From the NCBI GenBank assembly GCA_963767245.1, contig CAVYDG010000017.1:98148-162147 (forward strand): a stretch of DNA of 64,000 nt. Reading direction: 5' to 3'. This document shows positions 17,811 through 25,951 of this stretch, one piece after another (within the stretch, counting starts at the first letter, position 1; every line of letters begins with the position of its first letter). A model generated the notes under the pieces. It ran no database searches. It had not been told where the DNA came from and saw only the letters and a program-made list of their open reading frames with translations. Both the position numbers and the translations under genes were made by a program. This stretch comes from Roseiarcus sp963767245 (GTDB taxonomy: Bacteria > Pseudomonadota > Alphaproteobacteria > Rhizobiales > Beijerinckiaceae).

Positions 17811-18323
17811 CTATTTCTTGACCATTGCTTCGGCGACTTTCTGTGAGATATAGCCGAGCACCGAGCCAACGATTAGCGATATCACAATGTTGATGAACGG
17901 GTTCTCGAGTGAGGCCGTCGTTAATGCGCCGAGTTTGTTGCCCGCCAAGGCCATCCCCGCCACTGCGGCGTATCCGAGGACGGACGCGGGGATGTCGCTA
18001 AGCGTCGCTGACTTGGCCGCGTAGACCAGAATAAAGACCGTGACCAGGACGCAGATCGCGGCCCATAGAGGAACGCCCAGCGCTGCCCCGAGGGGAACCT
18101 GGGTAACAAGCAGCAGCGCGATATAGGCCATAATCGCGCCGAAAATGGTATGCGTGATCGTCTTGCTTAGGCCTGCTTCCTTGCCGCCGCAGTGGTAGAA
18201 TGTGGCCCAGGCGATGAAGGCGGCCCAGATTTGCAGGCCTAGGCCGAACGGCGACAGCATCACGAAGGTCGCAATCCCTCCGAGTACTCCGATACTAACA
18301 GCCAAAGCTGTAATGAGATCCAT
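17811..18323 (-). CDS. DUF1097-family membrane protein
   Basis: 170 residues from an ATG (MDLITALAVSIGVLGG) with GGGGAGG eight bases upstream. An upstream in-frame ATG lacks such a site. About five hydrophobic segments are visible: LITALAVSIGVLGGIATFVM, GLGLQIWAAFIAWATFY, IFGAIMAYIALLLV, PLWAAICVLVTVFILVYA and FINIVISLIVGSVLGYI. The motif WATFYHCGG and the overall layout match DUF1097 inner-membrane proteins of unknown function, some related to YccC-like small transporters. It is transcribed divergently from the Leu/Ile/Val-type binding protein gene, with about 550 bp between them. Confidence 0.72.
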   Translation of the reverse strand: MDLITALAVSIGVLGGIATFVMLSPFGLGLQIWAAFIAWATFYHCGGKEAGLSKTITHTIFGAIMAYIALLLVTQVPLGAALGVPLWAAICVLVTVFILVYAAKSATLSDIPASVLGYAAVAGMALAGNKLGALTTASLENPFINIVISLIVGSVLGYISQKVAEAMVKK

Positions 18324-18869
18324 GGTTTTTTCCTCCCCGTGGGCCTGCATTCCTCCGATCCGATGGGATCGTACAGGAATTGACGACGCCAGTTGCCCGC
18401 CGCCGAAGCAATCTAGGTTAATTTGTGATTAAATTTTGCGCAAGGTGCGACGAGAACATTGCCGAGAGCGACTAACCGCCTCCCACCATGCGTGTCCTCG
18501 GACTCCGACGGGTGCGAGGTTCATTCCGAGAGCGGAAGCGGCCTGGCGGCCGGGAAAACTCGGCGAGCGCCTTGGTTCAACGAGACGTCGTTCTGGAAGC
18601 CTGATGAGAAGCGGCGCGCCGACAATTCTGTCTCGACGTCGTGCGAAATGCGCCTTCTCGGCTGTAACCAGCCTATTCGCGCCGATTACTGGATCTCTCG
18701 GTCGCTCCCGCATCCGGCGACGGCGAACGGGACGGAGAGAGCGGCCCATTGGCGGCTCGATCCGTCGCCTCGAGGGCGTCAGGCTTGTCGAGTGGACCAG
18801 ACCATCGCAATATGCAGCCGGATCCGGCGCTACCCCGATATTTGCTTCCGGAACGAGGAGGATCGCCCA
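18324..18869. other. Intergenic region of about 550 bp between divergent genes
   Basis: Separates the DUF1097 gene (minus) from the binding-protein gene (plus) and should contain both promoters. The long open frame upstream of the binding protein's signal peptide has no family resemblance and is not taken as coding. No transposase trace was seen. Confidence 0.45.
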
Positions 18870-20096
18870 TTGCTTGCAAGGTTCATGCGGTCGCTCTTGG
18901 CTGCCTCGTTCGCCGTAGCAGGGCTGGCCGGTTTGGTCATGGGCGGGTCCGCGCAAATTCCGGGCGACTCGGTCAAGATCGGCGTGTTGAGCGACTTCTC
19001 CGGGCCCTTTGCCGACCAGGTCGGCAAGGGGTCGCTGGTCGGCGCCCAACTGGCGGCCGAGGACTTCGCCAAGGAAGCGGGCGGCCTCAAAGTCGAGATC
19101 ATTTTCGCCGACCATCAAAACAAGCCCGACATCGGGGTCGCGATTGCGCGGCGATGGGTGGATGAGGAGGGCGTCGACGCGATCGTCGACCTCGCTAATT
19201 CCGGGGTCGGTCTCGCCGTCAACACCCTTGTGCACGAGAAGAATCGCGCCATGCTTGCCTCCGCTACCGCGACCTCGGACCTGACTGGCAAATTCTGCCA
19301 ACCGACTACCGTCCAATGGGCTCTCGACACCTGGGCGCTCGGTTCGGCGATCGGACGCACGATCACCAAAATGGGGGGTTCGACCTGGTTCTTCATCAGC
19401 TTTGACTATGCTCTCGGCAAGGCTTTGCAGCGCGACGCGACCGAGGCGATAACCAAGGCGGGCGGCTCGGTGCTGGGTTCGGTCTCGCACCCGCTCGGCG
19501 CAACCGATTTCGGGTCCTATCTCTTGCAGGCGCAAGCCTCGGGCGCCAAAGTGATCGCTCTCGCCGACACGGGCGCCGACGCGATCAACGCCATTCGACA
19601 GGCGGCGGAGTTCCAGGTCGTCGGGCCCGACAGGCGGCTCGCGGCATTGTTCCTGCAGATCACCGATATCGATGCGCTCGGACTGAGCGCAGCGCAGGGT
19701 CTCATCTTGTCCGAGGCGTTCTATTGGGATCTCAATGATATGACGCGCGCCTTCAGCGAGCGCTTCGCTGAACGGATGGGCGGCAAGATGCCGACCGAGG
19801 ACCAGGCCGCAGCTTACTCAGCGACGCTGGCCTATCTGCGCGCCGTGAAGAGAGCGGGAACCATTGAAGGCGACAAGGTACTGGCTGAAATGGAGAGGTC
19901 GCCGATCGACGATCCGCTGTTCGGTCCTGTCGTCGTGCGCGCCGACGGGCGCGCAACGCATGCGATGTATGTATTCAAGGTCAAGTCGCCAGAGCAATCG
20001 AAGAGCCGGTTTGACGTCTACGATCTGATCGAAACGATCCCGCCTGAGACCGCCTTCCGGCCGCTCGACCAGGGCGGCTGCGCGCTGGTGAAGTGA
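18870..20096 (+). CDS. Leu/Ile/Val-type ABC substrate-binding protein
   Basis: About 408 residues from a TTG with GAGGAGG upstream; an ATG at 18885 is the alternative. A signal peptide (MRSLLAASFAVAGLAGLVMG) precedes VKIGVLSDFSGPFADQVGKG, the start of a type-I periplasmic binding protein (Peripla_BP_6). Later landmarks are LKVEIIFADHQNKPDIGVAI, LTGKFCQPTTVQWALDTWAL and GAKVIALADTGADAINAIRQ. No permease or ATPase is adjacent, so it is an orphan binding protein. Similar orphans are common near alcohol-oxidation genes, but the ligand is unknown. It is followed after 45 bp by the pterin dehydratase gene. Confidence 0.82.
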   Translation: MLARFMRSLLAASFAVAGLAGLVMGGSAQIPGDSVKIGVLSDFSGPFADQVGKGSLVGAQLAAEDFAKEAGGLKVEIIFADHQNKPDIGVAIARRWVDEEGVDAIVDLANSGVGLAVNTLVHEKNRAMLASATATSDLTGKFCQPTTVQWALDTWALGSAIGRTITKMGGSTWFFISFDYALGKALQRDATEAITKAGGSVLGSVSHPLGATDFGSYLLQAQASGAKVIALADTGADAINAIRQAAEFQVVGPDRRLAALFLQITDIDALGLSAAQGLILSEAFYWDLNDMTRAFSERFAERMGGKMPTEDQAAAYSATLAYLRAVKRAGTIEGDKVLAEMERSPIDDPLFGPVVVRADGRATHAMYVFKVKSPEQSKSRFDVYDLIETIPPETAFRPLDQGGCALVK

Positions 20097-20141
20097 CTAG
20101 GCGATTGGAGCGCGTCGCGTGAGGCTGATCGGAGGAACACT

Positions 20142-20528
20142 ATGAGCGAAGAGTCGAAAGAGCGGACCTACGAACCAGACGAGATCGAGGCGCGACTCAA
20201 GCGCGAGCTCCCGCATTGGCGCTACGAAAACGGCTGGATCAGGCGAACTTTTCGCACCTCCGGCTGGAAGGGCACGCTGATGGTGATCAACGCCGTCGGC
20301 CACCTCGCGGAGGCCGCCTGGCATCATCCGGATATCGCCGCGTCCTACGCATGGGTCGAGGTGAAATTGCAAAACCACAGCGCCAAGGGGATCACCGACA
20401 AGGACTTCGAACTGGCTCGCAAGATCGAAGACTTCGTCTCGTGGCGTCCCGGCAAGGAGGGCGGCGCGCTCGAAGGGACGCCGACCGGCGACCAACGGTT
20501 CGCCTACATCAAGTATGATGACAAATGA
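20142..20528 (+). CDS. Pterin-4-alpha-carbinolamine dehydratase-like protein
   Basis: 128 residues from an ATG with GGAGGAAC seven bases upstream. The DCoH/PhhB fold is shown by LPHWRYENGWIRRTFRTSGW, MVINAVGHLAEAAWHHPDIA (the paired His of the active site) and YAWVEVKLQNHSAKGITDKD. Classical members recycle 4a-hydroxytetrahydropterin. No aromatic hydroxylase is seen here. In methylotrophs such genes travel with pterin synthesis, and folP follows after an IS110 insertion, so a role in making the H4MPT pterin is plausible. That is inferred from context. Confidence 0.85.
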   Translation: MSEESKERTYEPDEIEARLKRELPHWRYENGWIRRTFRTSGWKGTLMVINAVGHLAEAAWHHPDIAASYAWVEVKLQNHSAKGITDKDFELARKIEDFVSWRPGKEGGALEGTPTGDQRFAYIKYDDK

Positions 20529-20537
20529 CCCTATCGT

Positions 20538-20622
20538 CATTGCGAGCCAAGCGAAGCAATCCAGAGCCACCCCCGCTGCCCCACAATCGCTGGATTGCTT
20601 CGTCGCTTCGCTCCTCGCAATT
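20538..20622. repeat. REP-like palindromic element
   Basis: Left arm CATTGCGAGCCAAGCGAAGC then AATCCAG (20538-20564) and right arm CTGGATTGCTTCG...CTTCGCTCCTCGCAAT (20590-20622) are largely complementary. This motif (GCGAAGCAATCCAG) is a common interspersed palindrome in alphaproteobacterial genomes. It sits directly after the pterin dehydratase stop codon and may help terminate it or serve as an insertion target for IS110. Confidence 0.65.
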
Positions 20623-20667
20623 GTCTCTTGGAGTTTGGGTAGAGAGGGTTGTCCCTGAAGATGGGAT

Positions 20668-20699
20668 GCGCCGATTCGGGCGGCCGCCCGAATCGGCGC
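20668..20699. repeat. 32-bp perfect palindrome in the IS110 5' noncoding region
   Basis: A fully self-complementary stretch that starts GCGCCGATTCGGGCGG and mirrors itself about 20683/20684. It lies about 150 bases upstream of the IS110 transposase ATG, where IS110 elements encode their guide (bridge) RNA. It could be a scaffold stem of that RNA or part of the element's end. Confidence 0.65.
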
Positions 20700-20851
20700 G
20701 CGGGGAGATTGGCCGTCTCGCAATGGGGCGCGAAGCCCGCCGTCATCTGGGCCGTCTTTCCGCTTCCCTTGAACGCTTGATGAGTTGAATGGGCCGCCAT
20801 CGCCCGATGCACGCCCGCAGACAATCCCAAGCTCACGGAGGATAGCCGCAA

Positions 20852-21799
20852 ATGTCTCACCCCGCCACGCCCTCGCGCTTCATCGGATGCGACGTGGGCA
20901 AGAGCGCAATCGTCGCCTTCGACACCGCCAGCGGCCGTACCTGCACGATCGCCAACGAGCCGCAGGCCCTGTCCGACTTCGCCGCCTCGCTCGACCCGAC
21001 CTGCTTCGTCATCTGCGAGGCCACGGGCGGCTATGAACGCGATCTGCTGGCGGCCCTGCTCGCGGCCGGCGTTCCGGCCCACCGGGCCGACGCCCGCAAG
21101 GTCAAGGCCTTCATCCGCTCGTTTGGGACGCTCGGCAAATCCGACGCCATCGACGCAAGCGCGCTCAGCCGATACGGCAGGGACCGATTCGCCGAACTCC
21201 CGCTTTGGAGCGCCCGCGAACCCGAGCGGCTGCGCTTGCAGGCGCTCGTCCTGGCCAGACGCGACCTCGTCAAGGACCGCCTCGCCTACGCCAATCGTCG
21301 CGCCGCCCCCGCCGCCCAGCCTGTCCATGCTTATCTCGAGGCGCTCGTCGAAAGTTTCGACGCGCAAATCAAGGCGATCGAAGCCGATATCGACGCGCTG
21401 TGCGCCGGGTGCGAGCCGATCGCCAAGGCCGTCAAAACCCTGGTCGCGATACAAGGCGTCGGTCAAAAAACCGCGGCAGCCCTCATCGCCCTCATGCCCG
21501 AGCTCGGCTCGCTCCCCCGACGCCAGGCTGCCGCCCTCGCCGGCCTTGCGCCCCATCCCAACCAAAGCGGCCAGACCGACGCCTATCGCCGAACCCGCGG
21601 CGGAAGACCCGAAGTCAAACGAGTCCTCTTCATGGCCGCAATCTCCGCCGCAAGGCATAACCCCACCCTCAGCGCCTTCTACAAACGTCTCCTCAGCGCA
21701 GGCAAAAAGCCCCTCGTCGCCATCACCGCAATCATGCGAAAACTCGTCGTCATCGCAAACGCCAAACTCAAAACAACAAACGCCCTTCAACTGAGTTGA
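20852..21799 (+). CDS. IS110-family transposase
   Basis: 315 residues with an N-terminal RuvC-like DEDD domain (RFIGCDVGKSAIVAFD, CFVICEATGGYERDLLAALL, LGKSDAIDASALSRYGRD). The C-terminal Transposase_20 domain includes LVAIQGVGQKTAAALIALMP and ALAGLAPHPNQSGQTDAYRR. The ATG has GGAGG nine bases upstream. The element separates the pterin dehydratase from folP. Only about a dozen bases lie between its stop and the folP start, so the right end is very short or lies inside folP's leader. IS110 elements leave no long inverted repeats, and none were found. Confidence 0.9.
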   Translation: MSHPATPSRFIGCDVGKSAIVAFDTASGRTCTIANEPQALSDFAASLDPTCFVICEATGGYERDLLAALLAAGVPAHRADARKVKAFIRSFGTLGKSDAIDASALSRYGRDRFAELPLWSAREPERLRLQALVLARRDLVKDRLAYANRRAAPAAQPVHAYLEALVESFDAQIKAIEADIDALCAGCEPIAKAVKTLVAIQGVGQKTAAALIALMPELGSLPRRQAAALAGLAPHPNQSGQTDAYRRTRGGRPEVKRVLFMAAISAARHNPTLSAFYKRLLSAGKKPLVAITAIMRKLVVIANAKLKTTNALQLS

Positions 21800-21811
21800 T
21801 GACGGTTCCGC

Positions 21812-22654
21812 GTGGCTTCTAAATCCGCAATCGACGACCGTTGCGACGCCTTTCTGCGGCTGATCGGCTTAAAGCCGGTCATCATGGGCATTCTCAACGT
21901 GACGCCGGACTCGTTTTCCGACGGCGGCCGGTTTCAGTCGCTCGATTCCGCGCTCGCGCGCGCCAAGAAGCTGGTCGCCGACGGCGCTGATATCATCGAC
22001 GTCGGGGCGGAATCAACGCGGCCAGGTCACACGCCGGTTCCGCTCGAAGAAGAATGGCGCCGCCTCGAGCCGTTGCTGGCGCCTCTCCTGGCGGAGGTCG
22101 CCGCGCCGTTTTCGATCGATACCCATAAGGCCGAGATCGCGCGCCGAGCGGCGGCGCTGGGAGTGTGCGTCGTCAATGACGTCTGGGGACTGCAAAAAGA
22201 TCCGGCGATGGCCGATGTGGTCGCTGAGAGCGGCACCGCCGTGGTGATCATGCACAACCGGGAGAGCATCGATCCGGATCTCGACATTGAAGCGGACCTT
22301 AGGCGCTTCTTCGAGCGCTCGCTCAACTGCGCCGAGCGCGCCGGCATATTGCGCACGCGCATCCTGCTCGATCCGGGCGTGGGCTTCGGAAAGAGCAAGG
22401 CGCAGAACCTCAAGGCGCTCGCGTTGACGGGCGCCTTGCGCGAGACCTTCGGCCTGCCGATCCTGGTCGGCGTATCGCGCAAGCGTCTCATGAACGAGCC
22501 CTCCCGCACCGCCAGCGTTGAGGAGCAGCTGGCCGGAACGCTGGCGGCAAATCTCGCGGCGTTTGCGCGCGGCGCCGCCGTTTTCCGCGTCCATGACGCC
22601 GCCGGGCACGCCGCCGCCTTCAAGGTGTTCGAGGCGATCGAGCGCGCCGGCTGA
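21812..22654 (+). CDS. folP: Dihydropteroate synthase
   Basis: 280 residues. Signature motifs are MGILNVTPDSFSDGGRF, IDVGAESTRPGHTPV (phosphate and pterin loops), FSIDTHKAEIARRA, VNDVWGLQKDPAM, LLDPGVGFGKS and VGVSRKRLM. It condenses a hydroxymethylpterin pyrophosphate with an aminobenzoate. The annotated start is a GTG only 12 bp after the IS110 transposase stop and lacks a convincing ribosome-binding site, so the insertion may have removed the native leader. A pterin dehydratase on the other side of the element suggests they once formed one unit. It could serve folate or, with beta-RFAP synthase encoded elsewhere in the window, general pterin supply. Confidence 0.92.
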   Translation: MASKSAIDDRCDAFLRLIGLKPVIMGILNVTPDSFSDGGRFQSLDSALARAKKLVADGADIIDVGAESTRPGHTPVPLEEEWRRLEPLLAPLLAEVAAPFSIDTHKAEIARRAAALGVCVVNDVWGLQKDPAMADVVAESGTAVVIMHNRESIDPDLDIEADLRRFFERSLNCAERAGILRTRILLDPGVGFGKSKAQNLKALALTGALRETFGLPILVGVSRKRLMNEPSRTASVEEQLAGTLAANLAAFARGAAVFRVHDAAGHAAAFKVFEAIERAG

Positions 22655-22667
22655 ACGCCCGGAGGGC

Positions 22668-23420
22668 TCACCCCGGCTCCCGCAGCGCCTCGATCCGCGC
22701 TGCGACCGCCTGGCCCTCCTCGGCGCTCATCGCAGCGCGGGGGCTTTTGACCTGGATCTCGCCGACCACATACGCCGGGCGCGGGGAAAGCACGAAGATT
22801 CGGTCGGCGAGAGCAATCGCCTCGTCGACGTCGTGGGTGACGACCACGGTGATCATGCTGCGGCTTTCGACGAGCTTAACCAAATCTCGCTGCAACTGCC
22901 GGGCGAGCGGCGCATCGAGCGAAACAAACGGCTCGTCGAGCAGCAGCAAGATCGGGCGAACGGCAAAGGCGCGCGCCAGCGCGGCGCGTCGGGCGAGGCC
23001 AACCGAGAGTTCGCCGGGAAAATGCGTGCGATGCTCGGAAAGGCCGAGCGCTGCGAACAAAGCGGCGACCTCGGCTTCAGTCGCGTTCGGTGCGGCGAGC
23101 CGCACATTGTCCTCGACACTGCGCCACGGCAAGAGCCGCGGCTCTTGAAAAACTATGCCCACTCGGCCATGCGCCGGGATGTGGACTGAGCCCTCGAAAT
23201 CGCGATCGAGCCCGGCGAGAATGCGCATCAATGTCGACTTGCCGCAGCCGGATGGCCCGATCAGCGCGCCAGTCTCGCCATCTTCGAGCGCGAAGGAAAG
23301 GTCGGCGATGACGGGAACGCTCTGTCCGGAGGCGGTGCGGAACGATTTTCGGGCGATGCGCGCTTCAAGCTGCGCGCGGTCGCCAACGGGAGAGGTAGCC
23401 TTCAAAGGGTTGCACCACAA
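22668..23420 (-). CDS. ABC transporter ATPase, nitrate/sulfonate/taurine type
   Basis: 250 residues at most. The annotated TTG lies inside the upstream permease gene, and a start some codons later (before GDRAQLEARIARKSF) is possible. Walker A is GALIGPSGCGKSTLMRILAG, the Q-loop VGIVFQEPRLLPWRSVEDN, a weak signature FPGELSVGLARRAALARAFA (normally LSGGQ) and Walker B ILLLLDEPFVSLD, with H-loop VVTHDVDEAIAL. It is the last gene of a seven-gene minus-strand block that starts with a PQQ-linked lut-type system. The altered signature motif is noteworthy. Confidence 0.85.
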   Translation of the reverse strand: MWCNPLKATSPVGDRAQLEARIARKSFRTASGQSVPVIADLSFALEDGETGALIGPSGCGKSTLMRILAGLDRDFEGSVHIPAHGRVGIVFQEPRLLPWRSVEDNVRLAAPNATEAEVAALFAALGLSEHRTHFPGELSVGLARRAALARAFAVRPILLLLDEPFVSLDAPLARQLQRDLVKLVESRSMITVVVTHDVDEAIALADRIFVLSPRPAYVVGEIQVKSPRAAMSAEEGQAVAARIEALREPG

Positions 23421-24105
23421 GCATTTCGATGATGAGCATGATCGCCGTGAAGGGCAGCGCGTAGGCGAGCAGCAGCGGGACGTCGAACAACTGGAACGCG
23501 GTATTAATTTCGAATCCCACGCCGTTCGGCCGGCCCATCAACTCGACCACCAGCACGATCTTCCAGACGAGCGACAGGCCCGCGCGCGTCGCTGCCGCGA
23601 AATAAGGCGCGAGTTGGGGCGCAACGACGTGAGCGAGTCGCTTCGTTGGGGAAAACTCGAAGATCCGCGCCATTTCATCGAGCCTTGCGTCGAGCGCGCG
23701 CACGCCCTCGCGTATGGTCACAGCCGTGACGGGCAATTTGTTGAGCGCCACCGCGCCGATCGCTGCCACTTCGTTGAGGCCCACCCAGATATAAGCCAGC
23801 ACAATGATGACGACCGCGGGCATGTTCAAGAGTACGATGATCCATGGGTCGGCCACCCGATCAAACAGCAGATTGCGCCCCATTGCATAGCCCATCGCCG
23901 ATCCAGCGGCCATCGCGAGTAAGAATGCCGCCACGACACGGGCAAGCGTCGCGCCGAGCGCAGCGAACAACGCTCCTGACGCGGCTTCGGACCTCATCGT
24001 CGTGAACACCACCATCGGGCCTGGAAGTAACCGCGGATTGCCGAAATGCGCAGCAATCTGCCACAGACAAATGAGCGCGATAAGTGAGATGAGACGGGTC
24101 GTCAC
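23365..24105 (-). CDS. ABC transporter permease, SsuC/TauC type
   Basis: 246 residues from a GTG three bases after the binding-protein stop. Hydrophobic spans include LISLIALICLWQIAAHFG, VVAAFLLAMAAGSAMGYAMG and WIIVLLNMPAVVIIVLAYIW. The cytoplasmic EAA-like loop is EMARIFEFSPTKRLAHVVAP followed by QLAPYFAAATRAGLSLVWKI. It would carry substrate with the ATPase encoded next (56-bp overlap) and the upstream binding protein. The substrate class (anions, sulfonates, thiamine precursors, metal chelates) cannot be decided. Confidence 0.87.
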   Translation of the reverse strand: MTTRLISLIALICLWQIAAHFGNPRLLPGPMVVFTTMRSEAASGALFAALGATLARVVAAFLLAMAAGSAMGYAMGRNLLFDRVADPWIIVLLNMPAVVIIVLAYIWVGLNEVAAIGAVALNKLPVTAVTIREGVRALDARLDEMARIFEFSPTKRLAHVVAPQLAPYFAAATRAGLSLVWKIVLVVELMGRPNGVGFEINTAFQLFDVPLLLAYALPFTAIMLIIEMLVVQPFEGYLSRWRPRAA

Positions 24106-24108
24106 GTC

Positions 24109-25089
24109 CTATTCGCTCCTCGTGGGATCGTAGAAGAGATCGAGGTCGAGGTCGGTGGCCTTGCCGACCAGCCTCTCGCCACCGACCTTCGCCAATCGGC
24201 GATAGAGAACGCGCGCGTCCGCAGCCTGTTCGGCGATGGTTCGTTTCGGCACGCCTTCTAAGTAGCGCTGGCGGTAGACGGCGAGCGCTGCCTCGTCTTT
24301 CAAGCGGAGCCGCGCCTTGATTGGCGCCCAGGCGCTCGGATCTTCAGCCAAGATTTTGTGCGCCTCGGCTGCGGCAGCGAAATAGCGCCGCAGGACATCT
24401 TTATGCGAAGCCGCGAAAGCTTCAGTAAACACGTAGCCGGTCATCGCCACCGGGCCGCTCGCGCCGAGCGTCTTCTCGACATCAGACATTTCGATCGCGC
24501 GGCGGAAGCCACGCCCCTCAAGATCGGCGGAGAAGTTCCAGTATTCTAGCGCAGCCTCAGTCTCGCCCTGGGCCAGCTTCTCAGCGATCAGTGGCGGCGC
24601 GCCGTATAACGGGCGCGCTTCCTTGGTGAGATCGAGCCCAGAGCCGAGCGCGACCGCACGCAACAAAAGCCAGCTCTTGTCAAGCGGTCCCCCGGCGACG
24701 CCAATAGATCGGCCGGCGAGATCGGCGACTGCATGGACCGGCGAATCCTTCGGCGCCATCACCGCTCCCAGCGCGCTCGAATAGGGTGTGAACAGGAGTT
24801 TGTCGCCGAGCGCTCGTTCGCGCGCCGCCCAGAGCCAGTCCCCGACGACCATGTCGACGGCGCCGCCCTCAAGCGCAACCTCGCCCGCCTCGGTGGAAGC
24901 AAGCTCGATCGTTTCGATCTCGAGATTGGCGGCCTCGTCGAGCCCGCGCGCTTTGATCACCTCGATTTCCCAAGAGGCCGTTCCGGTTTTCTGAACGGCA
25001 ATGCGCAAGGGGTCGCGGGCTTCGGCGTGGGACGCCAGACAGGCCATCGCAGCGACGGCGAGGGCGGCGGCGAACACGCGTTTGATCAT
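24109..25089 (-). CDS. Periplasmic binding protein, SsuA/NMT1-like
   Basis: 326 residues from the second ATG (MIKRVFAAALAVAAMACLAS), which has AAGGA at better spacing than the ATG at 25095. A signal peptide ends near SHAEA. The mature part reads PLRIAVQKTGTASWEIEVIK, DMVVGDWLWAARERALGDKL, VADLAGRSIGVAGGPLDKSW and EKLAQGETEAALEYWNFSAD, typical of the NMT1/SsuA-like family. It begins 25 bp after the lutF-like permease gene and is probably co-transcribed with it. That placement ties this importer to the PQQ/lanthanide system; the ligand is unknown. Confidence 0.85.
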   Translation of the reverse strand: MIKRVFAAALAVAAMACLASHAEARDPLRIAVQKTGTASWEIEVIKARGLDEAANLEIETIELASTEAGEVALEGGAVDMVVGDWLWAARERALGDKLLFTPYSSALGAVMAPKDSPVHAVADLAGRSIGVAGGPLDKSWLLLRAVALGSGLDLTKEARPLYGAPPLIAEKLAQGETEAALEYWNFSADLEGRGFRRAIEMSDVEKTLGASGPVAMTGYVFTEAFAASHKDVLRRYFAAAAEAHKILAEDPSAWAPIKARLRLKDEAALAVYRQRYLEGVPKRTIAEQAADARVLYRRLAKVGGERLVGKATDLDLDLFYDPTRSE

Positions 25090-25114
25090 GGGCATTCCTT
25101 GTCTCTCCCGCGCA

Positions 25115-25951
25115 TTACCCGCCCCGGCGCATCAGCATGCCGCGGGCCGGATCGTAGGCGATCACCGCGCCGCCCAGAAACGCCACCGTACAACCGGCCA
25201 CGACCCCGAGCGCCTGCCAATTGACCTGCTCATAGAAGGCGAACCGGATCAGTTCGACAGAGTAGGTGAAGGGGTTAAACCGGCAGACGGTCGCTAGCCA
25301 CGGGCTTCCCTCCTGCACGCGCCACAGCGGATAGAGGGCCGATGACGCGAAAAACATCGGGAAAATGACAAAGTTCATCACACCGGCGAAATTCTCGAGT
25401 TGCTTGATGAGGGACGACAACAGCATGCCAAGCGCGCCAAACATTAGACCGGACAAGGCGAGCGCCGGCAGCACCGTCAGATAGCCCCACCAGGTCGGCG
25501 GCTCGATCTCCCAGAAATAAGCCACGACAAGAAAGGCATAGACTTGCAGAATTGAAACAGCGACGCCCGCGATCAGCTTTGACGTCAGGAGAAACCAGCG
25601 CGGCGCGGGGCTCACCAGCAGCATGCGCATGCTGCCCATTTCACGGTCGTAGACCATCGACAGCGAAGATTGCATGCCGTTGAAGAGCTGGATCATCGCG
25701 ATCAGTCCCGGCGTGATGTAGACCTCGTAAAGAACATAGGTGTCGTAGGGCGGCATGATCGACACGCCGAGTGTCTGTCGAAAGCCAGCGGCGAAAATCA
25801 ACAGCCAGACCATCGGGCGGACGAGCGCGGAAATGAAGCGCTCGCGTTGGTGAAGAAAGCGCAAACTCTCGCGCCATACAATGCCGCGGAGGCAGATCAG
25901 GCGCTGCGCCCAGCCGAACGGGCGATCGGTCTCAAGGATGGCCTCGCTCAC
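25115..25951 (-). CDS. lutF: ABC-2 type permease of the PQQ-linked (lut/ped) transporter
   Basis: 278 residues with six predicted membrane spans, including PMVWLLIFAAGFRQTL, TPGLIAMIQLFNGMQSSLSM, VSILQVYAFLVVAYF, LPALALSGLMFGALGMLLSS and VMNFVIFPMFFASSALYPLW. The pattern is that of ABC-2 permeases (PedC-type) found in PQQ-dependent alcohol oxidation clusters. Homologues lutF in Methylorubrum and pedC in Pseudomonas putida belong to lanthanide uptake systems. The ATG overlaps the stop of the ATPase gene by four bases, indicating coupling. The lut name is given by family and synteny, not by tested function. Confidence 0.78.
   Translation of the reverse strand: MSEAILETDRPFGWAQRLICLRGIVWRESLRFLHQRERFISALVRPMVWLLIFAAGFRQTLGVSIMPPYDTYVLYEVYITPGLIAMIQLFNGMQSSLSMVYDREMGSMRMLLVSPAPRWFLLTSKLIAGVAVSILQVYAFLVVAYFWEIEPPTWWGYLTVLPALALSGLMFGALGMLLSSLIKQLENFAGVMNFVIFPMFFASSALYPLWRVQEGSPWLATVCRFNPFTYSVELIRFAFYEQVNWQALGVVAGCTVAFLGGAVIAYDPARGMLMRRGG

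Noticed and set aside
18436..18869. Extension of the Leu/Ile/Val-type binding protein by about 137 residues at the N terminus
   Set aside because: Would bury a clear signal peptide inside the protein. The TTG or ATG at 18870-18885 with GAGGAGG is better.
20537..21790. Minus-strand open frame of about 417 codons opposite the IS110 transposase
   Set aside because: Composition is Gly/Asp/Glu-rich antisense of the transposase, and it runs through the noncoding palindromes; not a gene.
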